This document shows, piece by piece, positions 7,398 to 13,798 of a DNA stretch of 14,748 bases. The translations under genes were made by a program, and so were the position numbers. The stretch covers positions 1-14,748 of the forward strand of contig JBBSDH010000097.1 in NCBI GenBank assembly GCA_038249605.1. The letters run 5' to 3'. The stretch's first letter is position 1; each line of letters starts with the position of its first letter. Origin of the DNA: M3007 sp038249605 (lineage in GTDB: Bacteria > Bacteroidota > Bacteroidia > Chitinophagales > Saprospiraceae). The notes under the pieces were generated by a model, which searched no databases, had not been told where the DNA came from, and was given only the letters and a program-made list of their open reading frames with translations.

Positions 7398-8177
7398 ATG
7401 ATCATGATGCAGCATTTGGGAAAAGTGATCACCATCGCCAACCAAAAAGGTGGCGTGGGTAAAACCACCACCGCCATCAACCTCGCCGCTTCGCTGGCTA
7501 TTTTAGAGAAAAAAGTACTGCTCATCGACGCCGACCCGCAAGCCAACGCCTCCTCGGGTGTGGGCCTGCCCGATACCGAAAATGTGGTGAGCCTTTACGA
7601 CTGCCTTATCAACGGCGTCGACCCGCGCAAAGCCATCGTGGAAACGGAAACGCCCAACTTGTTTTTGCTGCCTTCCAGCATCAACCTCGTTGGCGCCGAT
7701 GTGGAACTCGTGGACCGCGAAAAACGCGAATACATCCTGCGTGGCATCATCAACGAAGTTCGCAGTGATTACGACTTTATTTTCATCGACTGCCTGCCGT
7801 CCCTCGGCCTCGTTACCGTCAACGCCCTTGTAGCCTGCGATACGGTGCTGATCCCCGTGCAGTGCGAAATGTTTTCGTTTGAAGGATTGTCCAAACTGAA
7901 AAACACCATCAACCTCGTGAAACAGGGTTACAACCCCGATTTGCAAGTAGAAGGTTTGCTTATTTCCATGTACGACAGTCGCTTGCGCCTCGCCAACGCC
8001 ATCGTGGAAGAGGTGCGCAACAGCTCGAACGACTACGTTTTTGAAACCATCATCCACCGCAACTCGCGTGTGGCCGAAGCTCCCATGCAACACGTGCCCG
8101 TAGCTCTTTACGACGTGAGCAGCAAAGGCGCCATCAACTTCTTCAACCTTGCTGAGGAATTCCTCCGCAGAAACTGA
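7398..8177 (+). CDS. parA: Chromosome partitioning ATPase ParA/Soj
   Basis: Walker-type ATPase that, with ParB bound at parS sites, segregates the origin region of the chromosome. The 259-aa protein carries the deviant Walker A KGGVGKTTT (17-25, signature Lys17, catalytic Lys22), Walker A' DADPQ (44-48) and Walker B DFIFIDCLPSLG (126-137). The short region before Walker A lacks the N-terminal DNA-binding extension of plasmid type Ia ParA, which fits the chromosomal Soj type. Three in-frame ATGs (7398, 7404, 7407) make the exact start uncertain by three residues. parB follows after 11 nt, a typical parAB operon. Confidence 0.95.
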   Translation: MIMMQHLGKVITIANQKGGVGKTTTAINLAASLAILEKKVLLIDADPQANASSGVGLPDTENVVSLYDCLINGVDPRKAIVETETPNLFLLPSSINLVGADVELVDREKREYILRGIINEVRSDYDFIFIDCLPSLGLVTVNALVACDTVLIPVQCEMFSFEGLSKLKNTINLVKQGYNPDLQVEGLLISMYDSRLRLANAIVEEVRNSSNDYVFETIIHRNSRVAEAPMQHVPVALYDVSSKGAINFFNLAEEFLRRN

Positions 8178-8188
8178 CCGTCCCGACC

Positions 8189-9100
8189 ATGACGATGAAA
8201 AAAACATCCAAACCGGAATTTGGTAAAGGTATCCGCGCCTTGCTTGCCAACCCGGCCCAACTCGAACAGGCGGTACAGGAAAATCCGCAGGAAGTGGTGC
8301 GCGAACTCACGAGCAACACAGCCATGTTGCCCATCGCACAAATTGAGGCCAACCCTTTCCAACCCCGCATCGAGTTCGACCAAACCGCCCTCGACGAACT
8401 GGCCACCAGCATCCGCATCCACGGACTGATCCAGCCCGTGACGGTGCGCCGCCTGCACGACAAAGCTTACCAGCTCATCTCGGGCGAAAGGCGTTTCCGT
8501 GCCAGCCAACTCGCCGGCCTCACCGAAATCCCGGCATACGTTCGCCTCGCCGACGACCAGCAAATGCTGGAAATGGCCCTCATCGAAAACATCCAGCGCG
8601 AAGACCTCAACGCAGTGGAAGTAGCCATGTCGTACCAGCGCCTGATCGATGAATGCAGTCTGACCCACGAAAACCTCTCGGAACGTGTGGGCAAACAACG
8701 CAGCACCATCACCAACTACCTGCGCCTGCTCAAACTGCCGCCCGAAATCCAGCGCGCCGTAAAAGAGCGCAAACTTACCATGGGCCACGCCCGCGCCCTC
8801 GCAGGAATCGACAACATCGCTTTGCAACTTTCGCTTTACCGCCAGGTGATCGAACAAGACCTTTCCGTCCGCGCCGTTGAAGAACTCATCGCACGTTACC
8901 AGGGTGGAAAATCGGCCAAAAAAGGCAAAGAAGATGCCCGTTTGCCCGAACAAATGCGCAACATTCAGGACCAGTTCAGCGCCTTTTTCGGCGCCAAAGT
9001 GCAGCTCAAACGCGACACCCAGGGCAAAGGCCAACTGGTGGTCAAATTCAGCAACGACGGCGATTTGAACCGACTGATTGATTTGATTGAAAAAGGATAG
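8189..9100 (+). CDS. parB: Chromosome partitioning protein ParB/Spo0J
   Basis: Centromere-binding CTPase that loads at parS and spreads along DNA, partner of the upstream ParA. The 303-aa protein has an N-terminal segment FGKGIRALL (11-19) that resembles the ParA-interacting region, the CTP-binding domain with GERRFRASQLAGL (99-111) and ENIQREDLNAVEVA (133-146), a helix-turn-helix around 162-182 (LSERVGKQRSTITNYLRLL), and a C-terminal dimerisation segment. A second ATG at 8195 would remove two residues. The gene is followed by a strong terminator, so it ends the operon. No parS site was recognised in the window. Confidence 0.95.
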   Translation: MTMKKTSKPEFGKGIRALLANPAQLEQAVQENPQEVVRELTSNTAMLPIAQIEANPFQPRIEFDQTALDELATSIRIHGLIQPVTVRRLHDKAYQLISGERRFRASQLAGLTEIPAYVRLADDQQMLEMALIENIQREDLNAVEVAMSYQRLIDECSLTHENLSERVGKQRSTITNYLRLLKLPPEIQRAVKERKLTMGHARALAGIDNIALQLSLYRQVIEQDLSVRAVEELIARYQGGKSAKKGKEDARLPEQMRNIQDQFSAFFGAKVQLKRDTQGKGQLVVKFSNDGDLNRLIDLIEKG

Positions 9101-9154
9101 TGGTTTGTCGGTTTTCAACGGTTAATTGGCAATAACCAAAGATATAAAATTCAA

Positions 9155-9190
9155 GAGCTGCCTCTGGTTTGAGGTGGCTCTTTTTGTTTT
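9155..9190 (+). terminator. Rho-independent terminator after parB
   Basis: GAGCTGCCTC (9155-9164) pairs over 10 bp with GAGGTGGCTC (9171-9180), two of the pairs being G-U, around a 6-nt loop. It is followed directly by TTTTTGTTTT. It lies 54 nt after the parB stop. Confidence 0.85.
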
Positions 9191-9220
9191 GGGAAATGTT
9201 TTTGATAAAGATTAAATTTA
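9189..9220 (+). promoter_or_regulatory. Weak candidate promoter for the dinucleotide-binding gene
   Basis: TTG at 9189-9191 and TAAATTTA at 9213-9220 with a 21-nt spacer resemble TTG...TAnnTTTG, except that the final G is A. It is the best match between the parB terminator and the ATG at 9252. Confidence 0.3.
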
Positions 9221-9251
9221 CGAAGAAATTACGTTTAAAAATGGAAACATC

Positions 9252-9899
9252 ATGAAAAACATTGGCATTCTCGGCTCCGGTTCCGTTGCACAAGCGCTTG
9301 CAACCGGATTTTTAAAACACGGGTACAACGTCAAATTGGGCACGCGCAATCCTGAAAAACTGAACGATTTTCTTCAAAAAACAAACAACGGCGTTTCGGT
9401 GGGCAGCTTTGCCGAAGCTGCTGCATTCGGCGACATGGTTGTTTTGGCTGTGCTTGGAAAGGCTGCGGCAGAAGTGATAACGTTGGCCGACGAACGCAAC
9501 CTGCAAGGCAAAACGGTGATTGATGCCACAAACCCCATCGACCAGTCGGTACCACCGGTAAACGGTGTTTTGCACTATTTCACCGGCGCCAATGATTCAC
9601 TGATGGAAAGGCTGCAGGCACAGTTTCCAAACATCCATTTGGTCAAAGCCTTCAACAGCGTTGGTGCCCACCTCATGGTGAATCCGGTCTTTTCGGAAGG
9701 AATGCCTACCATGTTCATTTGTGGAAACAACACGGAAGCCAAAGCGGAGGTAAAAACCATCCTGGATCAATTCGGTTGGGAAACCGACGATCTGGGCGCT
9801 GTAGAAGCAGCCCGCCCCATCGAATCACTTTGCATTCTGTGGTGCATTCCTGGTTTCCTGCAAAACCGGTGGGTGCAGGCATTCAAAATGCTCAAATAG
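9252..9899 (+). CDS. F420/NADP-reductase-like dinucleotide-binding protein
   Basis: A 215-aa protein of the COG2085/PF03807 group (NADP oxidoreductase, coenzyme F420-dependent type). The N-terminal Rossmann motif is GILGSGSVAQALA (5-17), followed by KLGTRNP where a Lys/Arg pair after the second strand is consistent with NADPH preference. Later landmarks are VVLAVLG, VIDATNPID and HLVKAFNSVGA. In bacteria without F420 these proteins are general NADPH-binding oxidoreductases of unknown substrate. Here the substrate and any link to F420 are unknown. The gene stands alone after the parB terminator, and its last 8 bp overlap the end of the convergent LanB-like gene. Confidence 0.8.
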   Translation: MKNIGILGSGSVAQALATGFLKHGYNVKLGTRNPEKLNDFLQKTNNGVSVGSFAEAAAFGDMVVLAVLGKAAAEVITLADERNLQGKTVIDATNPIDQSVPPVNGVLHYFTGANDSLMERLQAQFPNIHLVKAFNSVGAHLMVNPVFSEGMPTMFICGNNTEAKAEVKTILDQFGWETDDLGAVEAARPIESLCILWCIPGFLQNRWVQAFKMLK

Positions 9900-12264
9900 G
9901 ATCAATCACCAGCTCCCATGCCCGCTCACCAGCCTGATCGGGCGTGGGCAACATTTCTGTGATTTGCAACGTGCCTGTGCCATGACGCAGGTCTTTTTCA
10001 AAAACCTGCATGATCAACGGACTGTTCTGATCGGCCATTTGTGGCTTTTCTCCCGGAAAATGGTAAAAAAAGTAACGCTGCACACCCAGTTCGCGAAGCG
10101 CTGTACACAAGTGGCGGTAAGCCAATGACTGGTGTTCATGTTCTGTGAGCCAGCTTTTCCAAACGGTTTCATCAACAGCGAATGCCTGTCTGGCCAAAAC
10201 CAGGTCTTCGTATGTTTCACGCGCCCGCTGCCGCAAACCTGGCGAAATTTCAGACCAAGTGTCGCGGCTTAAAAGTGCGCTCAGACCCACCACCGGCACC
10301 GTCATCTGGTGCAGGAGTTGCATGGCCGGTGACCTCGTTTCGGGGGCCTCCAACCCAAGATCGGTAAACAATACCCGGGGGCCATCGGGGTAAACGGCTT
10401 GAATTTCGTCGGCGTTGCGCCGCACACGGAGTTCTCCAAGGCGGACTTCTTTGTCCTGCCGTTTCCACCGAGATCCGGGAACCTGCACCAGACCGTTTTG
10501 CGGCTGGGGTTGGAAATTGGCGTTGTACCATCCCTGGCTGGGGAAAGGGTAGAGGTTCAGAACTTTGTGCCACAACTCCAACCGTTCGCGTTCGGCTGCT
10601 GGGAAAAGATGCAACCAGCGCGCCGCCAGTTTGCCACCACCCACATACAAGCCGTTCACCACCGCCATCCAGCGCCCGCCCTCCTGGAAAGGCTGCATCA
10701 AAACACCCATGGGTACCGCTTCGTCCTGCTGCCCGCTTCCTGCTGCCTGCTGCCCACTTTCCGGATTTTGAAGAAATACGTTGCAAAAGGTGGTGAAGTC
10801 AACGTCTTTTTTGCCGGAAAAATGATTTTCCCAACAAGCCAGCATGCGTTGTTGGAGCATGGGAAGAGGCGCCGGCTGACGGTTGGCCCAAAGCGTTTTC
10901 AGATCATTTCGCCACTTTGCTAAATTTTCCGGCGGCGTTGGCAAACTGGCACTCCATTCCAGATCTTCGTAAAAAATTTGTTCCGGCGCAACAGGCGGTG
11001 CAACGGAGGATGCTTTTTCAAAAAACACCATCCATTGTTCGCACGCCTCAGCCTGTAATTCACGGGCTTTTGGAGGAGGCTGGTGGGGGAGGATGCGGGC
11101 GGTGGTGCGCAGCCAGTTGAGCAACGTGAGCGCGTCGGTGATCAGTGGTGAAGAAGGCAGGAAGCCGAGGTATTGGTACAATTGTCCGCACCAGGAAGCC
11201 GAAAAGCCGTCGACCGGCAGCACCCATTCCAGCAAGCCGTTGTCGAACAAACGGAGCAGGTGTTTTTCCAAAGACGCTTCATCGGCTTCCACTTGCTCCA
11301 TGGTGGCAACTTTTAGCGCTTCCCACGAGAAATACCCTCCGTGATCAAGCATCTGTTGAATCAACCAGTTGAGGAAAGTTGTGCTGTTGGTTAGGTGAAA
11401 CATTTCCGTGTCGCCTTCCATTGCAAGCCACTGGTATTCGGGCAAATTACCCGCTGTGATGCATGGGTTCAGGCGTACCTGCAGCGATTCGAAAAATGGT
11501 TTTTCGGTAAGCAAAACGGCATACAAAGCGGGCAACAACGCCGCATTGGGCGTAACAATGGTTCGGCTTTGAGCAAAAGCCGGCATTTCTGAAGCATTTT
11601 CAGTAGGCAAACCCACGCCGCAAAACCGTCCGAGCGGCGATGTTTTGGCAGCCATTCGGGTTGCGTACCGCGTAAGCGCAAAGGCGGTCTGACGGTCTTT
11701 TTTGTTGAATGAGGCGTCTTGGCCAGACTGGGAAAAAACGACAAGTCTGTGGAACAAATCGTGGCTGGCAAACAACATGGCATGTTGAAAATCGGGGTTG
11801 CCAGCCAGTTCACGCAAAGCAGCATAACCCGCCAACAAGCTTTTTGAATAGTAAATTTTATAATCGTCTTTTACTTTTCCAAAATTTTCTTCACTAATTT
11901 TTAATGCTTCAAAAGCCTTTTCAAGATTTTCATCTGGCGGCAAAACGCCTTCTTTCGGCAGTCGTTTTTTTTGAAAAAAAGATTGTCGCGCCTGGTAAAC
12001 AAGGGTGCGTTCGGGGCTGTTGGACAAAGCATGCAGCAGGTCATCAAAAGCGCTTTGTACGTTTTGGATGGCGGCGTTCAAACGGCGTTCAGCCTCCTGC
12101 AACCGTTCCTCGTCGATGTTGAAGTTGGTTGCACATTTTTCAACAAAAGCGAAAGGCAACCCGCCGCTTCGTATCAGCGTCAGAGGGAGTAATTCCCTGG
12201 GTGCGTTGCCGGTTGTTTGTATGACTTTCAAAGGGTAAAGGATTGTTTCATGAGTAGGTACCAA
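9892..12264 (-). CDS. LanB-type protein: lantibiotic dehydratase N-terminal domain without SpaB_C elimination domain
   Basis: A 790-aa protein resembling the N-terminal (tRNA-dependent glutamylation) domain of class I lanthipeptide dehydratases (PF04738). Visible landmarks are the N-terminal LLPLTLIRSGGLPF (25-38), the core motif RYATRMAAKTSPLGRF (199-214), comparable to RxxxRxxPfGlF of LanB proteins, and an end resembling the close of that domain (LRHGTGTLQITEMLP). The ~280-residue SpaB_C elimination domain of full-length LanB (about 1000 aa) is absent. It could be the glutamylating half of a split dehydratase or a PEARL-type peptide aminoacyl-tRNA ligase. No precursor peptide, cyclase or SpaB_C partner is in the window. 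The start is uncertain: TTG at 12264, or TTG at 12231, which avoids overlap with the divergent gene. Residues ~502-513 (SGQQAAGSGQQ) come from an in-frame heptamer array. Confidence 0.75.
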   Translation of the reverse strand: MVPTHETILYPLKVIQTTGNAPRELLPLTLIRSGGLPFAFVEKCATNFNIDEERLQEAERRLNAAIQNVQSAFDDLLHALSNSPERTLVYQARQSFFQKKRLPKEGVLPPDENLEKAFEALKISEENFGKVKDDYKIYYSKSLLAGYAALRELAGNPDFQHAMLFASHDLFHRLVVFSQSGQDASFNKKDRQTAFALTRYATRMAAKTSPLGRFCGVGLPTENASEMPAFAQSRTIVTPNAALLPALYAVLLTEKPFFESLQVRLNPCITAGNLPEYQWLAMEGDTEMFHLTNSTTFLNWLIQQMLDHGGYFSWEALKVATMEQVEADEASLEKHLLRLFDNGLLEWVLPVDGFSASWCGQLYQYLGFLPSSPLITDALTLLNWLRTTARILPHQPPPKARELQAEACEQWMVFFEKASSVAPPVAPEQIFYEDLEWSASLPTPPENLAKWRNDLKTLWANRQPAPLPMLQQRMLACWENHFSGKKDVDFTTFCNVFLQNPESGQQAAGSGQQDEAVPMGVLMQPFQEGGRWMAVVNGLYVGGGKLAARWLHLFPAAERERLELWHKVLNLYPFPSQGWYNANFQPQPQNGLVQVPGSRWKRQDKEVRLGELRVRRNADEIQAVYPDGPRVLFTDLGLEAPETRSPAMQLLHQMTVPVVGLSALLSRDTWSEISPGLRQRARETYEDLVLARQAFAVDETVWKSWLTEHEHQSLAYRHLCTALRELGVQRYFFYHFPGEKPQMADQNSPLIMQVFEKDLRHGTGTLQITEMLPTPDQAGERAWELVIDPI
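10726..10760. repeat. Heptamer tandem array inside the LanB-like gene
   Basis: Five 7-bp units on the plus strand: CTGCTGC, CCGCTTC, CTGCTGC, CTGCTGC, CCACTTT. In the gene's sense they encode SGQQAAGSGQQ. The reading frame is kept on both sides. The 11-mer GCCTGCTGCCC recurs in the array at the end of the DUF3109 gene. Confidence 0.75.
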
Positions 12265-12915
12265 CTGCTGGTTGTTTCATTGATGTTTTCGTTGCCTTTG
12301 TTTGCCCAGCAAATGACGCCAACAGAACGTATGCCAACGTTTCGCTGGGGCATCAGCGGCGCAATGGAATTGCAGTTCATGGGCATCGAGGTGTTGAACG
12401 GGGCCGATCGTTACAATCCGCCTGTCCGGGCCGACAGACAAGCGTTCGGGGGCGGAGTGGGGGTTTTTGGTCGTTGGCAGCTTGCGCGTGCTTTGTCCAT
12501 ACAACCCGAATTGTACGTTGCAAGGTACCAACAGAACATCCAGTTTCGGGGAGAAGGTTTACCCAATGCGACAGAAACTTACCAGTTCACCGATTTGGAA
12601 TTGCCGCTGCATTTCATCATCACCAACCAAAGCGCCCATTTTCCATTGCGCGCCAGCTTCCTTTTCGGTGGTCGTGTGTCGTGGAACATTGCCCAACAAA
12701 CATCTTCAAACATGATGCTTCTACAGGAACGCATTGGCCTCGATGTTGGTCTCGGTATTGAATTAACACTCGGAAACCTCGCCCTGCAACCCGAGTTGTT
12801 GTACAGCCATGGCCTCAACAACATCCACAATTTCAACAACACGCCCTACGATCCGTACATCGGAAATGTGGTGCGGGATAAATTGCAATTGCGGGTGCTT
12901 GTTATATTCGATTGA
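12250..12915 (+). CDS. Outer-membrane beta-barrel protein, PorT-like family
   Basis: A 221-aa exported protein. MSRYQLLVVSLMFSLPLFAQQ is a signal peptide with cleavage expected near AQ-Q. The rest is alternating amphipathic strands with motifs common to the small beta-barrel family (PF13568 type): FGGGVGVFGRWQLARALSIQPELYVARY, YQFTDLELPLHFI, and a closing GIELTLGNLALQPELLYSHGLNNI ... LQLRVLVIFD with a terminal aromatic. An 11-residue longer frame starts at 12217, but the ATG at 12250 gives the proper signal peptide. It is divergent from the LanB-like gene with no intergenic space, so its promoter must lie within that gene's 5' end. Whether it belongs to T9SS (true PorT) is not shown. Confidence 0.75.
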   Translation: MSRYQLLVVSLMFSLPLFAQQMTPTERMPTFRWGISGAMELQFMGIEVLNGADRYNPPVRADRQAFGGGVGVFGRWQLARALSIQPELYVARYQQNIQFRGEGLPNATETYQFTDLELPLHFIITNQSAHFPLRASFLFGGRVSWNIAQQTSSNMMLLQERIGLDVGLGIELTLGNLALQPELLYSHGLNNIHNFNNTPYDPYIGNVVRDKLQLRVLVIFD

Positions 12916-12924
12916 CGCGATACG

Positions 12925-13035
12925 AAATTTGAAATAGGATTTTTGATTTAAACTTTTGATTTAAAATATTTTAGATGGAGTAAAATTTACAAATCCTGTT
13001 TCTTAAATCAAATTCAAAAATCCTATTTCAAATTT
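12925..13035. repeat. 22-bp perfect inverted repeat between convergent genes
   Basis: Arms at 12925-12946 and 13014-13035 are exact reverse complements. Similarity continues imperfectly to about 12919 and 13042 on the outside and 12952 and 13003 on the inside. The spacer is 67 bp and AT-rich and contains a directly repeated 12-mer TTTTGATTTAAA (12941 and 12954). It sits between the stops of the PorT-like and DUF3109 genes and may act as a bidirectional transcript end, though neither arm is followed by a classical U-tract. Confidence 0.8.
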
Positions 13036-13048
13036 TGTATTCCGTAAA

Positions 13049-13660
13049 TCAGATCTCCCCGTTGACTGCCGCCTGCTGCCCGCTGCTTGCTAAAAATTCG
13101 GCAGCTCCTTCCAGCTCATCGTAAAAGTCCTGACCGTATTTGCGGATGAGGGCGTCTTTCACAAATTTGTAAAGGTGTATTTTTTCGGTGCTACCGCGGT
13201 TGCAGGCGGCGCTACAGATGTCCCATTGGTGGTAGTTGAGTGTTTCGAAACCAATGTCCTCGTTGCGATCCACACGGATGGGGTAGAGGTGGCAGGAGAT
13301 GGGTTTTTGAAATTCCACAGCACCGGCACGCCAGGCATCTTCGATGCCGCAGTGGGCGATACCGAGCGCATTGGTGGTCATGTAGGCGCACGGACCGTTT
13401 TCGATGAGCGGCGTACCCCATTCACCGGCTTCTTCAAACCAGACATAAGCGCCTTGTTTTTCCAAAGCATCAATACCTGCCGGGGAAAGGAAAGGGCGAA
13501 TTTTATCCTGGATCGCACGCATGGTGGCCAGTTCGGACTCCTCAAGCGGTGCCCCCGAATCGCCTTCCCAGCAGCAAGCGCCTTTGCAGGCCGACAAATT
13601 GCAGGCGAAGTAAGCTTCAACGATGTCGTCGCTCACCAGTTTATCTTGTACTATAATCAT
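13049..13660 (-). CDS. DUF3109 family cysteine-rich protein
   Basis: A 203-aa cytoplasmic protein of the DUF3109 family (PF11307), widespread in Bacteroidota and of unknown function. Its nine cysteines lie at 20, 25, 29, 30, 91, 104, 123, 149 and 153. The pattern CNLSACKGACC near the N-terminus, C91 in NGPCAYM, C104 in AHCGIEDA and C123 in KPISCHLYPIRV resembles the YkgJ-type metal or Fe-S binding fold. The start ATG at 13660 is preceded immediately by four heptamer repeats, so no normal ribosome-binding context is visible. The C-terminal tail (about 192-203, SSGQQAAVNGEI) comes from another heptamer array and probably does not belong to the ancestral fold. Confidence 0.88.
   Translation of the reverse strand: MIIVQDKLVSDDIVEAYFACNLSACKGACCWEGDSGAPLEESELATMRAIQDKIRPFLSPAGIDALEKQGAYVWFEEAGEWGTPLIENGPCAYMTTNALGIAHCGIEDAWRAGAVEFQKPISCHLYPIRVDRNEDIGFETLNYHQWDICSAACNRGSTEKIHLYKFVKDALIRKYGQDFYDELEGAAEFLASSGQQAAVNGEI
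13065..13092. repeat. Heptamer tandem array at the 3' end of the DUF3109 gene
   Basis: Four 7-bp units: ACTGCCG, CCTGCTG, CCCGCTG, CTTGCTA. They encode the SSGQQAAV tail of the protein and share GCCTGCTGCCC with the array inside the LanB-like gene 2.3 kb away. Confidence 0.7.
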
Positions 13661-13688
13661 TTGTTAGCAGTTAGCCGTTAGCCGTTAG
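13661..13688. repeat. Heptamer tandem array abutting the DUF3109 start codon
   Basis: Units on the plus strand are TTGTTAG, CAGTTAG, CCGTTAG, CCGTTAG. In the gene's direction the array reads CTAACGG twice, CTAACTG, CTAACAA and then ATG, so it forms the entire proximal leader of the gene. Confidence 0.85.
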
Positions 13689-13694
13689 TTGACG

Positions 13695-13796
13695 CATCCG
13701 AAAATCATCCAAAATCCAATCCATCCAAAATCCAATCCAATCATCCAAATCCTCAAATCTATAAAAAATCCAAATCTCTAAATCCCTAAAATCCTG
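13695..13796. repeat. Degenerate AT-rich heptamer-like repeat region
   Basis: About 100 bp made of variants of ATCCAAA / AATCCA with an approximate 7-bp period. It fills most of the gap between the stop of the ScfR-like gene and the DUF3109 leader. On the minus strand a TAGATTTG (13761-13754) fits the TAnnTTTG -7 box and could drive the DUF3109 gene, but in such a repeat this may be chance. Confidence 0.6.
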
Positions 13797-13798
13797 GT

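Noticed and set aside
8083..8106. CACGTG core in parA as a possible parS site
   Set aside because: The flanks do not match the TGTTNCACGTGAAACA palindrome; only the six-base core agrees.
8108..9118. 336-codon open frame on the minus strand opposite parB
   Set aside because: It is antisense to a clear ParB gene; its composition mirrors parB codon bias and it shows no recognisable domain.
10213..10228. TGTTTCACG half-site resembling parS within the LanB-like gene
   Set aside because: Only one half of the palindrome is present; the second half (CGCCCGC) does not match.
13661..13796. Possible CRISPR array in the repeat-rich spacer
   Set aside because: Units are about 7 bp with no spacers of 25-40 bp and no cas genes; it is a simple tandem repeat region.
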